Origin: RYN-230 sp036509255
GTDB taxonomy: Bacteria > Actinomycetota > Actinomycetes > Streptosporangiales > Streptosporangiaceae
Assembly (NCBI GenBank): GCA_036509255.1
Contig: DATCFY010000058.1
Location: forward strand, 62,001-126,000
Reading direction: 5' to 3'
DNA: 64,000 nt
Of the stretch, positions 37,480 through 46,150 are shown piece by piece. The notes below the pieces were generated by a model. The model was not told where the DNA came from, ran no database searches, and worked only from the letters and a program-made list of their open reading frames with translations. Numbering within the stretch: the first letter of the stretch is position 1; each line of letters starts with the position of its first letter. Position numbers and translations under genes: made by a program.

Positions 37480-38680
37480 CGGCCTGCCGCTGCATGTTCC
37501 GCACCTCGGGCACGAGGAGCACGGCGGCGGTGAGGAGCACGACGAGGATGGCCCCCGCGGCCAGGACGGCTGAAGTGCCGTACGCACCGGCCAGCGGGCC
37601 CGCGACCACCGTGCCGACCGGGGCCAGGGCGAAACTGCCGAGCGCGTCGTACGACGAGAGCCGGGACAGCATGGCGGGCGGGATTTCCTGCTGCATCGTC
37701 GTGGCCCAGTTCACGCTGAACACCTCCACGCTCGCGCCGGCCAGAAAGGCGGTGGCCGCGATCACGGGCACCGGCAGGGGCACGGCCAGGGCCAGGAAGA
37801 ACACGGAATCGGCGGGCACGGCCAGGCTCGCCACCAGCAGCATCCGGCGCGGCCGGAACCTGATCATGACGAACCCGCCGAGGACGGCCCCGACGCCCTG
37901 GGCCGCCAGGATCAGTCCCCAGCTCCGGGCCCCGCCGAGGTGAGCGTCCGCGACGAGCGGGCCGAGCACGCTCTGGGTGCCGGCCAGGACTGCGACGACG
38001 AAGGCGAACTGCGCCACGATCACCCAGAGCCAGCGCCGGGAGATGAAGTCGCGCCAGCCCTCCCGCAGCTCGTGGAGCAGGCCGGCCCTGGGCACCGGCG
38101 GCAGGGCGGGAAAACGCATGCCCGCGCGCAGCGCGCCGGCCACGGCGAAGCTCACCGCATCGGCGGCCAGGCCCCAGCCCGGCCCGGCCAGGCCGACCAG
38201 GACACCGCCCAGCGCCGCGCCGCCGATCTGGCCGCTGTTGCGGCCGATCCGGTCCAGGGCGTTCGCTGGCGCGCGCTGGTCGGCCGGCACCGTGTGCGGC
38301 AGCAGGCCCTCCGACGCCGGGAGGTAGAAGCCGGTGCCGATGCCGCGCGCGGCGGCCAGGACGGCGAGTTCCCAGACCCGGGCGTGGCCGGCCAGCAGCA
38401 GGACCGCCGACGCCGCCTGGGCCAGGGCCTGGAGCGCGTTCGCCGCCACCATGACCTGGTGGCGGGGCAGCCGGTCCGCCACCACGCCGCCGAGGAGCAG
38501 GAAGCCGATGAGGGGAACCAGATACGCTGCGGCGACGTACCCCACGTCGCTGGCGGAACCACCGATTCTCAGGACCGCGAACGGCAGCGCCACGGTCGCC
38601 ACCGCGGTCCCGCCCGCCGAGATGACGTCGCACGCGAGCAGCAGCCGGAAGTTGCGGCTCCGCAGCGGCCCAGGGGACAT
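37448..38680 (-). CDS. MFS transporter, MFS_3/EntS-like exporter
   Basis: Twelve helices in 410 residues. The N-terminal SRNFRLLLACDVISAGGTAVATVALPF and GGVVADRLPRHQVMV (motif A) match the MFS_3 group that includes enterobactin and macrolide exporters. The ATG at 38680 has GGAGG upstream at a long spacing; the frame opens at 38761. The substrate is unknown. Confidence 0.88.
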   Translation of the reverse strand: MSPGPLRSRNFRLLLACDVISAGGTAVATVALPFAVLRIGGSASDVGYVAAAYLVPLIGFLLLGGVVADRLPRHQVMVAANALQALAQAASAVLLLAGHARVWELAVLAAARGIGTGFYLPASEGLLPHTVPADQRAPANALDRIGRNSGQIGGAALGGVLVGLAGPGWGLAADAVSFAVAGALRAGMRFPALPPVPRAGLLHELREGWRDFISRRWLWVIVAQFAFVVAVLAGTQSVLGPLVADAHLGGARSWGLILAAQGVGAVLGGFVMIRFRPRRMLLVASLAVPADSVFFLALAVPLPVPVIAATAFLAGASVEVFSVNWATTMQQEIPPAMLSRLSSYDALGSFALAPVGTVVAGPLAGAYGTSAVLAAGAILVVLLTAAVLLVPEVRNMQRQAVSPGRPEEVR

Positions 38681-38811
38681 GGTCAGGGATCGCCTCCGGC
38701 GGGCGAGGTGTCGATTAGGGGGCTTCCTGTTCGTCGTATCAGGTGCAGGCCAAGCCGCCACCCCGGCCGGCCAAATTGCCGGGAACGCAGCAGGATAGAG
38801 GGGGCATCGGA

Positions 38812-39438
38812 ATGAAGTCCGACGAAATCTGGAAGCACATCCATGCTGAACGGGCCGAGATGGCGGACACCTGGACCACGCTGTCCCCCACTCAGTGGGG
38901 GACCCAGTCCTGGTGCCAGGGCTGGTCAGTCCAGGACACCGCCGGCCACATCCTGGCTGCCGCCGAGCAGACCCCGGTGAACTTTTACCGGGAGCTGATC
39001 TCGGCGGGTTTCCGGTTCAACGTCTTCACCGACCGGGGGGCCAGGAAGCTGGCCGTTATCGGCCCGGATGAGCTGGTCCGCCGCCTGCGGGCGCGAACCT
39101 CGACCACTAACCACCCGCCCGCTCCCGTGCTGGCCATGCTGGGCGAGATCGTCGTGCACGGCCAGGACATCCGGCGGCCGCTGGGCCTCAAGCACCGGCC
39201 GCCGGAGGCCGCCCTGACCGCGGTCGCCGATGGCTGGAAGAACTCAAATCTCCTGATCGGGGCGAAGCGGCGGATCAGCGGCCTGCGGCTGCGGGCCACC
39301 GACACTGGGTGGGCCCACGGCGACGGCCCTGAGGTCTCCGGTTCGCTGCTCTCGCTGATCCTGGCCATGACGGGACGCAAAGCGGTTCTCCCCGACCTCA
39401 CCGGCGACGGTGTCGCCGAACTGGGGAGCCGGGCCTGA
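38812..39438 (+). CDS. maleylpyruvate isomerase-type (mycothiol/DinB-like) protein
   Basis: 208 residues with the MDMPI N-terminal four-helix fold: IWKHIHAERAEMADTWTTLS, WCQGWSVQDTAGHILAAAEQTP and the metal-binding HGQDIRRPLGL. This is the TIGR03083-type family, whose founding member uses mycothiol to isomerise maleylpyruvate. Most actinomycete members have unknown substrates. The ATG at 38812 was chosen at the start of similarity, with AGAGGGGG upstream. Confidence 0.85.
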   Translation: MKSDEIWKHIHAERAEMADTWTTLSPTQWGTQSWCQGWSVQDTAGHILAAAEQTPVNFYRELISAGFRFNVFTDRGARKLAVIGPDELVRRLRARTSTTNHPPAPVLAMLGEIVVHGQDIRRPLGLKHRPPEAALTAVADGWKNSNLLIGAKRRISGLRLRATDTGWAHGDGPEVSGSLLSLILAMTGRKAVLPDLTGDGVAELGSRA

Positions 39439-39479
39439 GCTCACCCGCAGTGGGCCGGGCACGCCCAGCCCCCGCTCGG

Positions 39480-39998
39480 TCAGGGCGGCGCAGCGACGGG
39501 GACGATCCGGGCAGAGACCAGCTGGCCGTGCTGGATGTCCAGGACACCGACGGTGCCCTGGGGCTGGCGGCGGCGGTCGGTGGGCGAACCGGGGTTGAAG
39601 ATCCGCTGCCCGTTCCCGCCCGGGTGGGGTCCGGGGCCGGAGTCGAGCGGGATGTGCGAGTGGCCGAAGACGACTAGTTCCGCGGCGGAGAACCGGCGGC
39701 GCATCCGGGCCGGGCGGCCCGCCGCCGGGCCAGAGTCATGGATCATGGCCACGCGGAGCCCGCCCAGGTCCAGCTCCAATGTGTCCGGCGCGCCCCAGGC
39801 GGCGACGTCCGGGCCGTCGTTGTTACCCCGGACTGCCCGGACCGGGGCGTAACCGGCCAGCTCATCCAGGACGCCCGCGGTGCACACGTCGCCCGCGTGC
39901 AGGATGAGGTCCGCGCCGCGCAGCTGCTCCGCGACCGCGGGCGGGCAGGACCGCCAGCGGCGCGGCGCGTGCGTGTCGGACAGCACGATCACCTTCAC
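39480..39998 (-). CDS. YfcE/MJ0936-type metallophosphoesterase
   Basis: A 172-residue phosphodiesterase of the calcineurin-like superfamily. All metal motifs are visible: MKVIVLSDTHAPRR, LILHAGDVC, RGNNDG, and FGHSHIPLD near the end. The natural substrate is probably a cyclic or linear phosphodiester, but the family is poorly defined. It is divergent from the LigD-type polymerase gene across a 154-bp spacer containing a perfect palindrome. Confidence 0.9.
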   Translation of the reverse strand: MKVIVLSDTHAPRRWRSCPPAVAEQLRGADLILHAGDVCTAGVLDELAGYAPVRAVRGNNDGPDVAAWGAPDTLELDLGGLRVAMIHDSGPAAGRPARMRRRFSAAELVVFGHSHIPLDSGPGPHPGGNGQRIFNPGSPTDRRRQPQGTVGVLDIQHGQLVSARIVPVAAPP

Positions 39999-40068
39999 GG
40001 GCCCATCCTGCCCGGTGCCGTCCTCCCCGGCGGCAGCCAGGGCTCACGGCCACACCGCCTGCATTTTC

Positions 40069-40082
40069 TTGAACGTGTTCAA
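40069..40082. promoter_or_regulatory. perfect palindrome TTGAAC-GT-GTTCAA
   Basis: Six-base perfect arms around a two-base centre, in an AT-rich patch within the spacer between the phosphoesterase and the LigD-type polymerase. The shape is typical of TetR-family operators. No TetR gene is adjacent. It would be placed to control the polymerase gene and possibly the MoxR-VWA cluster that follows. Confidence 0.5.
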
Positions 40083-40152
40083 AATTGCTGACCCCGCCCG
40101 CGCCGGCGGCGCGGGCCGCGACCTGGCCAGGAGGGGCGGTTATGGTGACGCC

Positions 40153-41433
40153 ATGGCCGATCGCAAGGAGATCATCGAGGTGGCAGGCCACGAGGTGGCC
40201 ATCTCCAATCCGGGCAAGGTCTTTTTCCCGCGCACCGGGCACACCAAGCTCGATCTGGTCCGGTACTACCTCAGCGTGGCGGACGGGGCCATGGCCGGCA
40301 TCGCGGGACGGCCCATGGTGCTCAAGCGCTTCGTGAACGGCGCGGAGGGCGAGGCGTTCTTCCAGAAGCGGGCGCCGGAGTCCCGGCCACCCTGGATCGA
40401 CACGGTGGAGCTGCGCTTCCCGTCCGGGCGCAGCGCGGTCGAGGTCGTCCCCCGGGACGCCGCCACCCTGGCCTGGGCGGTCAACCTGGGCTGCATCGAC
40501 CTCAACCCGCATCCGGTCCGGGCCGACGACCTGGAGCATCCCGACGAGCTGCGGGTCGACCTGGACCCGGTGCCGGGCGTGGAATGGCCGCAGATCCTCC
40601 AGGTGGCGCTGGTGGCCCAGGGGGTGCTGGCCGACTTCGGGCTGGCCGGCTGGCCTAAGACGTCCGGCTCCCGCGGCTTTCATGTCTACGCCAGGATCGA
40701 GCGACGATGGGACTTCCCGCAGGTCCGGCGGGCAGCCGTGGCCCTGGCCCGGGAGGTGGAGCGACGGGCCCCGGACCTGGCCACCGCCAAGTGGTGGAAG
40801 GAAGAGCGGCACGGCGTGTTCGTGGACTACAACCAGAACGCGAAGGACCGGACCGTCGCCTCGGCGTATTCGGTGCGGCCCACCCCGGATGCCCGCGTCT
40901 CGACGCCGCTGAACTGGGACGAGGTCGCCGACTGCCGTCCGGACGCGTTCACCATCGACACCGTGCCGGAGCGTTTCGCCCGGCTGGGTGACCCGTGGCG
41001 GGGCATGGACGAGACGGACGGCTCGCTGGAACCGCTGCTCAGCCTGGCCGAGCGGGACGAGGCCGCCGGGCTGCCGGATGCGCCGTGGCCGCCGCACTAC
41101 GACAAGCAGGCCGGTGAGCCGCCGCGGGTCCAGCCGTCGAAGCGGCGGACCGCCGGACGCCGCCAGTCCACCATGCCGCTCATCGAGGTGGCCCGCGCCG
41201 CCACCAAGGACGAGGCCATGGCCGGGCTGGACCGCTGGAAGGACCGGCACCCGGCGGTGTGGCCCTACCTGGAGCCGGCCGATGTGCTGCTGGACTCGAT
41301 GCGCGGGCGCAGCTCCACCTGGACCCGGATCCGGCTGAACCTGCGCCACGTGCCCGAGGCGGAACGGCCGCCGCAGGAGGAACTGGAAGTCGACTACGAT
41401 CCGTGGGCCCGGGACGGGGGGGCGCCCGGGTGA
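40153..41433 (+). CDS. LigD-type DNA polymerase/primase domain protein
   Basis: The archaeo-eukaryotic primase-type polymerase domain of LigD as a separate 426-residue protein. The DLDP metal motif (LRVDLDPVPG, Asp136/Asp138), the nucleotide-binding KTSGSRGFHVYARI and FVDYNQNAKDRTVASAYSVRP are all present. The last 100 residues are a basic linker plus a conserved tail. In non-homologous end joining it would fill gaps beside Ku and a ligase, but neither is in the window. The ATG at 40153 starts at the family N-terminus. Only 33 bp separate it from the next gene. Confidence 0.9.
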   Translation: MADRKEIIEVAGHEVAISNPGKVFFPRTGHTKLDLVRYYLSVADGAMAGIAGRPMVLKRFVNGAEGEAFFQKRAPESRPPWIDTVELRFPSGRSAVEVVPRDAATLAWAVNLGCIDLNPHPVRADDLEHPDELRVDLDPVPGVEWPQILQVALVAQGVLADFGLAGWPKTSGSRGFHVYARIERRWDFPQVRRAAVALAREVERRAPDLATAKWWKEERHGVFVDYNQNAKDRTVASAYSVRPTPDARVSTPLNWDEVADCRPDAFTIDTVPERFARLGDPWRGMDETDGSLEPLLSLAERDEAAGLPDAPWPPHYDKQAGEPPRVQPSKRRTAGRRQSTMPLIEVARAATKDEAMAGLDRWKDRHPAVWPYLEPADVLLDSMRGRSSTWTRIRLNLRHVPEAERPPQEELEVDYDPWARDGGAPG

Positions 41434-41466
41434 CTAGCCCTGGCGACCGCGGGGCGGGGCGCCGGG

Positions 41467-42876
41467 GTGGATAGCGCGGCCGCCGAAGCGCACGTCCGGC
41501 TCATGGCTGAGAGTGAACTGCGCCACACGGTGGCGTCCTCCCGGCCGGCGTGGCTGGATGACGACTTCAAGCAGGGCGGCGTGCCGCACCAGGAAGCCAG
41601 CCTGTTCCGGGTCAGGGCGGTGCTGAGTGCCCTGTGCCAGGTCGGCGTCCTTGGCCGGGCCACGGCGGGCCGCCTGGCCGCGGAATTTACCGATGCGCTC
41701 GCCGCGCGCGGTCTCCATGAGCCCGGGACGCTGATCAGGCCACTTCCCGCCACCGCGCCGGATGAGACCGCCGGAACGGCGGGGACCCCGGACGCCGGGC
41801 TGCCCGGTGGCCGGTATGAGGCCATTCCGCTCGGCGTGATGATCCCGGCGGAGCGTGCCGGTCACCCAGGCGAGCTGCATGTGCAGGCTCTGGTCCTCGC
41901 GCCCGACCGCGCCGCCCTCGTGACGAGTTTCGCCAGCATGTGGCGGGAACCCGCCCGCATGGCCGGGGACAGCCCCGTGCCACAGCCCAGCTTGCCGCCG
42001 TTCGGCGGTGCGGGGCTCACCGACGACCAGGGGCGGTCCTACCGGCTGACCCTGGAGGCCGGGGAGGGTGGATGGTACGAGAGCGGAGTGCTCGGCCTGT
42101 CCGCCGTCCCGCCTCCCGGCACCCGGTGGCTGGAAATGCCAGTCAGCCCGGGCCGGAGCATCCGCATCGACCTGACTGGCTCACCGGCCGCCCTGCTCCG
42201 CAGCGAACCACGACCACCCCAGCCGTCGGGCGAGCTGCTGCTCGGCGCGGTCGCCGACTCGCTGCTGGGCGGCGGCCAGCTCGCCGGGATGGGCGCCACG
42301 CTCCTGGCCACCGGCCTGGCGGAAGTGGCTGACGCTCTGACCGCAGTCGGGGTACTGAACCCGGACAGCCGGACGGTTACGCACCTGGCCGCCCTCTGCC
42401 AGCGACGGGCCATCGAGGTCCGCGGGCCCTGGGCCGCCCGGGCCGAAGCCACCGAGCTTCCCGGCGCGTGGGCCAGCGTGCTCAGCGCCAGCCGCCGCCA
42501 GGACGGGCCGCGAGGCACGGCCCCGGTCGCGGTCGTCCTTCCAGAGATCGACGGGGCCCGGTTCGTCCTGACTGGCCTGTCGTCCTGGGAACGGCAGGCC
42601 ACCGTGCTCGTGTTCGCCTGGGGCTGGCGACCGTTCCCCCGCGACTTCCGCCCTGAGCAGCCTTTCTCGTGGTGGGCCCGGGACGACGCGGGCCGCTGGC
42701 ACGTGGGCCGGGCCACCGCCCATGGCGCGCCAGCGGGCACGTTCACGCTGGAGCTGGCTCCGCCGCTGCATCCGGCGGCGAGATCGCTGGACGTTATCCT
42801 CACCGGACGATCCGGCCGGGTCACCGCTACCCTGCCGCTCCGCTGGACAGGGACGGTGACCGGACCCCCAGATTAA
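41467..42876 (+). CDS. cluster paralogue 1, unknown family
   Basis: 469 residues, GTG start. It begins with the helix AEAHVRLMAESELRH, followed by a helical region ending LAAEFTDALAARG. Residues about 185-240 form a beta-rich unit (DDQGRSYRL ... PPPGTRWLEM ... RIDL). A second helical segment (about 250-330) precedes LPEIDGARFVLTGLSS and a second beta unit (WWARDDAGRWHV ... PPLHPAARSLDVIL ... TLPLRW). No catalytic motif, signal peptide or membrane helix. It is clearly related to the next two genes. First of six co-directional genes ending in MoxR and VWA proteins; the family is not recognised. Confidence 0.85.
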   Translation: MDSAAAEAHVRLMAESELRHTVASSRPAWLDDDFKQGGVPHQEASLFRVRAVLSALCQVGVLGRATAGRLAAEFTDALAARGLHEPGTLIRPLPATAPDETAGTAGTPDAGLPGGRYEAIPLGVMIPAERAGHPGELHVQALVLAPDRAALVTSFASMWREPARMAGDSPVPQPSLPPFGGAGLTDDQGRSYRLTLEAGEGGWYESGVLGLSAVPPPGTRWLEMPVSPGRSIRIDLTGSPAALLRSEPRPPQPSGELLLGAVADSLLGGGQLAGMGATLLATGLAEVADALTAVGVLNPDSRTVTHLAALCQRRAIEVRGPWAARAEATELPGAWASVLSASRRQDGPRGTAPVAVVLPEIDGARFVLTGLSSWERQATVLVFAWGWRPFPRDFRPEQPFSWWARDDAGRWHVGRATAHGAPAGTFTLELAPPLHPAARSLDVILTGRSGRVTATLPLRWTGTVTGPPD

Positions 42877-42893
42877 GATATATCGTATTAATC
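42871..42893. promoter_or_regulatory. AT-rich palindrome between cluster paralogues 1 and 2
   Basis: GATTAA (42871-42876, including the stop codon) and TTAATC (42888-42893) are perfect arms. The centre holds the 8-base palindrome GATATATC (42877-42884). This is the most AT-rich spot of the cluster and lies in its only sizeable internal gap (86 bp), so it may be an internal promoter or operator. Its 12-mer AAGATATATCGT recurs, reverse-complemented, at 63822-63833. Confidence 0.5.
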
Positions 42894-42962
42894 TGCTCAT
42901 GATGGGCGCTCGCCGCGGGTCTATGAAACGCCACGCAGCCAGCCGCATCGGCGGAGGTGAGC

Positions 42963-44642
42963 ATGACGGCAGCGGCGGGGCGGGCCGAGGCGCATCTCCG
43001 GCTGCTAGCCGAGGACGAACTGCGCCGGGCCCTGGCTTATCCGCGCTGCGAGCCGGCGGAGCCCTCTGGGCTGCCGCCGGCGGTGCGCTCGGCGGTCCAC
43101 CTCTCCCGCCCGGTGCTCGCCCCCCTCTTGCCGCCGCTACGGTCGGTGGCCCGGGTATCGGGCCCGCTGCTCGCGTCCTTCCGGCCGACCGCTCGTACCG
43201 CGGCCTCGGCGGCCCGGCGGACGGGCGCCGGCCGGGCCGCCGAGCCGGTTCTGTGGCGGGCACTCCGCGTCCGCCCGCGGGTCCGGGGGCCTCAGCCGGG
43301 CGATGGCCGCTTCCCGGACTCCCCGCCGGCCGAGGCGGGCCTGAACCGGGTGCGCTGGGTGGCCAGCGCACTGGTGGCGGCAGATGCGATCAGCGAACCC
43401 GCAGCCCAGGCGGTGATCGAGGACCTCACCGATGCCCTGGCCGTCCGCGGCAAGCTCGCCGAGCGGCGACTGCGCCAGCCCCCGAGCCCGCGATGGTGGG
43501 GGCCGGGCTCTCCCTGGCGGCCGGGCAGCCCGCCGCCACCGCTGCCCGCCGCCCCGGTGCAGGCGGTGCCCCTCGGGACGGCGTTGCCCGGCGGCCCCGC
43601 CGGCGGCCCGGGCGAGATCAGCCTGCTCGCCCTGGTCCTGGCGCAGGACCGTGCGGTGCTCACGGCCGGGCATTCGTCCCAGCCCGGCCCGTATCCCGGC
43701 CGGCCGGGGCGCAGGCCCGCGCCACCGCTCTCGTCGGGGCAGCTCACCCTCGTCGACAACCACGGCATGCGATATGAGGCCGACGTCGATTACCGGCTCC
43801 TCTACGGCCGGTGGTCCGCGGTCTTGGATCTGGTCCCGGTCCCGCCCAGCGGAATCCGGTGGCTAGACATCACCGGGGACTCTGCCCATGACCCGGTCCG
43901 GGTCGACCTGGCCCGCGCCGCCAGTCGCGGGGACTCACCAGGCCCCGATCCCGCGGCGCCCGGTCCCGGCGGCTTGGCCAGCCGGCCGCCCCGGCTCAGC
44001 CCCGCCGAGCGGCCGCTGGACACCCTCGCGGAGAGCCTGCTGGCCGAGGCCACGCACGGCTTTGAGACCCACGACGCGCCGCCGCTGGCCGGCCTGGCTG
44101 AGCTGGTCGGGGCGCTCCAGGCCGGGGCCGGCCTGCAGGCCGGCTCCGCCGCGCTGGGACGGCTGGCCGCCCTGGCCGACCGGCTCGGGATCGGGTTCTC
44201 GTCCGCCCTGCGGCCGCTGGCCCAGCCGGCCGGGCTCCCGGACGCGTGGCTGAGCGTGCTCCAGCACCGCAACGCCACGGACGGGCCGGTCCGGGTCGCG
44301 GCAGGAGCGGCGGTGCTGCCGGAGGTGGACGGCGCGCGATTCGCCGTCGCCGGCCTCGATTCCGCCGCCGATTCGGCTACCCTCCGGGTGGTGGCGTGGG
44401 GCTGGCAGCCCAGCCCGCTGACCGGGCTCCTAGACCGTTTCTCCTGGTGGGCGCATGACGACCGGGGCCGCTGGCACCTCGCCCGGACAGACGGCTCGCG
44501 CTCCGGAGGCGGTCAGGTGGACCTGTTCGTCGAGTTCGCCCCGGCGCTGCATCCGGACGCCCGGTCCCTGGATCTCTTTCTGCGTGGTCCCAGGACCCAG
44601 GCTGCCGTAACCCTCCCGCTTCGCTGGCTGGCGTCCCGGTGA
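42963..44642 (+). CDS. cluster paralogue 2, unknown family
   Basis: 559 residues with a strong GGAGGTGA ribosome site before the ATG. Same plan as its neighbours: N-terminal helix AEAHLRLLAEDELRR, then a Pro/Arg-rich insertion of about 90 residues not found in the others, a helical block ending IEDLTDALAVRG, a first beta unit (VDNHGMRYEADV ... PPSGIRWLDI ... VRVDL), and a middle helical block. A second beta unit follows (WWAHDDRGRWHL ... APALHPDARSLDLFL ... TLPLRW). LPEVDGARFAVAGLDS mirrors paralogue 1. Its stop overlaps the GTG of paralogue 3 (GTGA), implying coupled translation. Confidence 0.85.
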   Translation: MTAAAGRAEAHLRLLAEDELRRALAYPRCEPAEPSGLPPAVRSAVHLSRPVLAPLLPPLRSVARVSGPLLASFRPTARTAASAARRTGAGRAAEPVLWRALRVRPRVRGPQPGDGRFPDSPPAEAGLNRVRWVASALVAADAISEPAAQAVIEDLTDALAVRGKLAERRLRQPPSPRWWGPGSPWRPGSPPPPLPAAPVQAVPLGTALPGGPAGGPGEISLLALVLAQDRAVLTAGHSSQPGPYPGRPGRRPAPPLSSGQLTLVDNHGMRYEADVDYRLLYGRWSAVLDLVPVPPSGIRWLDITGDSAHDPVRVDLARAASRGDSPGPDPAAPGPGGLASRPPRLSPAERPLDTLAESLLAEATHGFETHDAPPLAGLAELVGALQAGAGLQAGSAALGRLAALADRLGIGFSSALRPLAQPAGLPDAWLSVLQHRNATDGPVRVAAGAAVLPEVDGARFAVAGLDSAADSATLRVVAWGWQPSPLTGLLDRFSWWAHDDRGRWHLARTDGSRSGGGQVDLFVEFAPALHPDARSLDLFLRGPRTQAAVTLPLRWLASR

Positions 44643-46150
44643 GCGGGCACGCCGCGGCCGCGGCCGAGATCTACCTGCGGCTGATCGCCGAGGCCGAGCT
44701 GCGCCAGCGGCCGGTCCTCTCCGGTCCCGGGCCGCACCTGCACCGGGTGTGGCTGGCCGCGGCCACGCTGGCGGCGGTGGGCGCGGTCAGCCCGGACGTG
44801 GCCGGGCAGGTGGTGAGCGAGTTCGAGGCCTCCGCGGGGCTGCGCAGCAGGAACATCGGGCCCGTCATCAGCAGCCTGCGCCGGCCGTCCTGGGCCCGGA
44901 CGGGAGCCCGCCCGCACCATGCGCGTCAGTACGGGTCCGCAGCGGTCGGTGCCCGCCAGCCCCCGACCAGGCCGGAGGCGGGCGGGCCGGACGTCCCCAC
45001 GGCGGTCCAGGTCGGCGCCAGGCTGCCGCTGCCCGCTGAGCGGGAGGGCTGGTACGGCGAGTTCTGCCTGCTCAGCCTCGCTCGCACCGGCTCCCAGGCG
45101 GCGCTGGCGGTGGCCGCCCGGTGGGCCGGGCAGACGCGGCGCGCGGCTGGCCCGCGCCCGCGGCATGCTCCCCACTACGAGGTGGGCGCCGTCGACGACC
45201 GGGGGGTCAGCTACCAGACCTCCTTGTGGGACGTGGGCCTGGAGGACGGACGTGACTGGTGGGACTGTCACCTGGGCCTGGATCCGGCGCCTGCGCCGGG
45301 GACACGCTGGCTGGAGGTAGGGCCGGGCAGCCAGGGCCGGCGTGTGCGGATCGACCTGACCGCGCCGCCCGGGACGGTGCGGGTCGTGACCGAGCCCATC
45401 CCGCCGGTCAGCGCGGCCACCCGGCTGCTCGATCAGGCCGGCGACGATCTCCTCGGCATCGAATCCGCCACGACCGGGGCCAGCGCCCAGCTGGCGGGCC
45501 GGGTCCGGCAGGTCATCCGGGACCTGATCGGATCGGGCACGCTGCGGGCCGACGACCCAGCTGTGCTGCGGCTGGCGGGCCTGGGCTGGCGGCTGGGCCT
45601 CGACCTGGGCCTCGGCGGCCCGGTCCCGGCCCGCGCGCTCCCGGCCGCCTGGATCAGCCTGCTGGCCGACGGCCACGCGCACGACGGGCGGGATGCGGTC
45701 GCACCGTTCGCGGCCGACCTGCCCGTGATCGGCGGGGCCCGCCTGGCCCTGGCCGGATTGCGATCGGCTCCTGACGGGGCGACACTGCACGTGATGGCGA
45801 GCGGCTGGGAGCCTGAGGGCCATGGCTGGCTGGAGCGCGGCACCGGGCCGGGCGATAGTCCGCTGGACCTCTCACTGTCCTGGCGGGCTCGTGACTCCAC
45901 CGGGCGCTGGCATCTGGTCACCGGCATGAGCCGGGGCCCGGCCGCACAGACCAGGGGAATGATCAAGATGTACCTGACTCCCCCGCTGCACCCGGCGGCC
46001 ACGGCCCTCGACGTGATCGTGACCGGACCGGACCGCCAGATCCGCGCGACCGTGCCGCTCGGCCGGGCGGCGGACGGCTCCTGGCCTGGCTGGCCGCCCC
46101 GGGCGCCCGTTCCCCCTGGCCTGCCCACAGCCCCGGATCCGGGTCAGTGA
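44639..46150 (+). CDS. cluster paralogue 3, unknown family
   Basis: 503 residues, GTG start overlapping the previous stop. The N-terminal helix AEIYLRLIAEAELRQ aligns with the other two paralogues. First beta unit: VDDRGVSYQTSL, then APGTRWLEVGPG and RVRIDL. Then a helical block, IGGARLALAGLRS, and a second beta unit (LSWRARDSTGRWHLVTGM ... PPLHPAATALDVIV ... ATVPLG). It is the most diverged of the three, with a Pro-rich tail after the last strand. The stop again overlaps the next GTG by four bases. No enzyme motif is seen; binding, scaffold or substrate-recognition roles fit better than catalysis. Confidence 0.85.
   Translation: MSGHAAAAAEIYLRLIAEAELRQRPVLSGPGPHLHRVWLAAATLAAVGAVSPDVAGQVVSEFEASAGLRSRNIGPVISSLRRPSWARTGARPHHARQYGSAAVGARQPPTRPEAGGPDVPTAVQVGARLPLPAEREGWYGEFCLLSLARTGSQAALAVAARWAGQTRRAAGPRPRHAPHYEVGAVDDRGVSYQTSLWDVGLEDGRDWWDCHLGLDPAPAPGTRWLEVGPGSQGRRVRIDLTAPPGTVRVVTEPIPPVSAATRLLDQAGDDLLGIESATTGASAQLAGRVRQVIRDLIGSGTLRADDPAVLRLAGLGWRLGLDLGLGGPVPARALPAAWISLLADGHAHDGRDAVAPFAADLPVIGGARLALAGLRSAPDGATLHVMASGWEPEGHGWLERGTGPGDSPLDLSLSWRARDSTGRWHLVTGMSRGPAAQTRGMIKMYLTPPLHPAATALDVIVTGPDRQIRATVPLGRAADGSWPGWPPRAPVPPGLPTAPDPGQ

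Noticed and set aside
36739..37587. N-terminal extension of the carboxylesterase up to 37587
   Set aside because: It runs antisense through the TetR gene; a ribosome site and family start are found at 36738.
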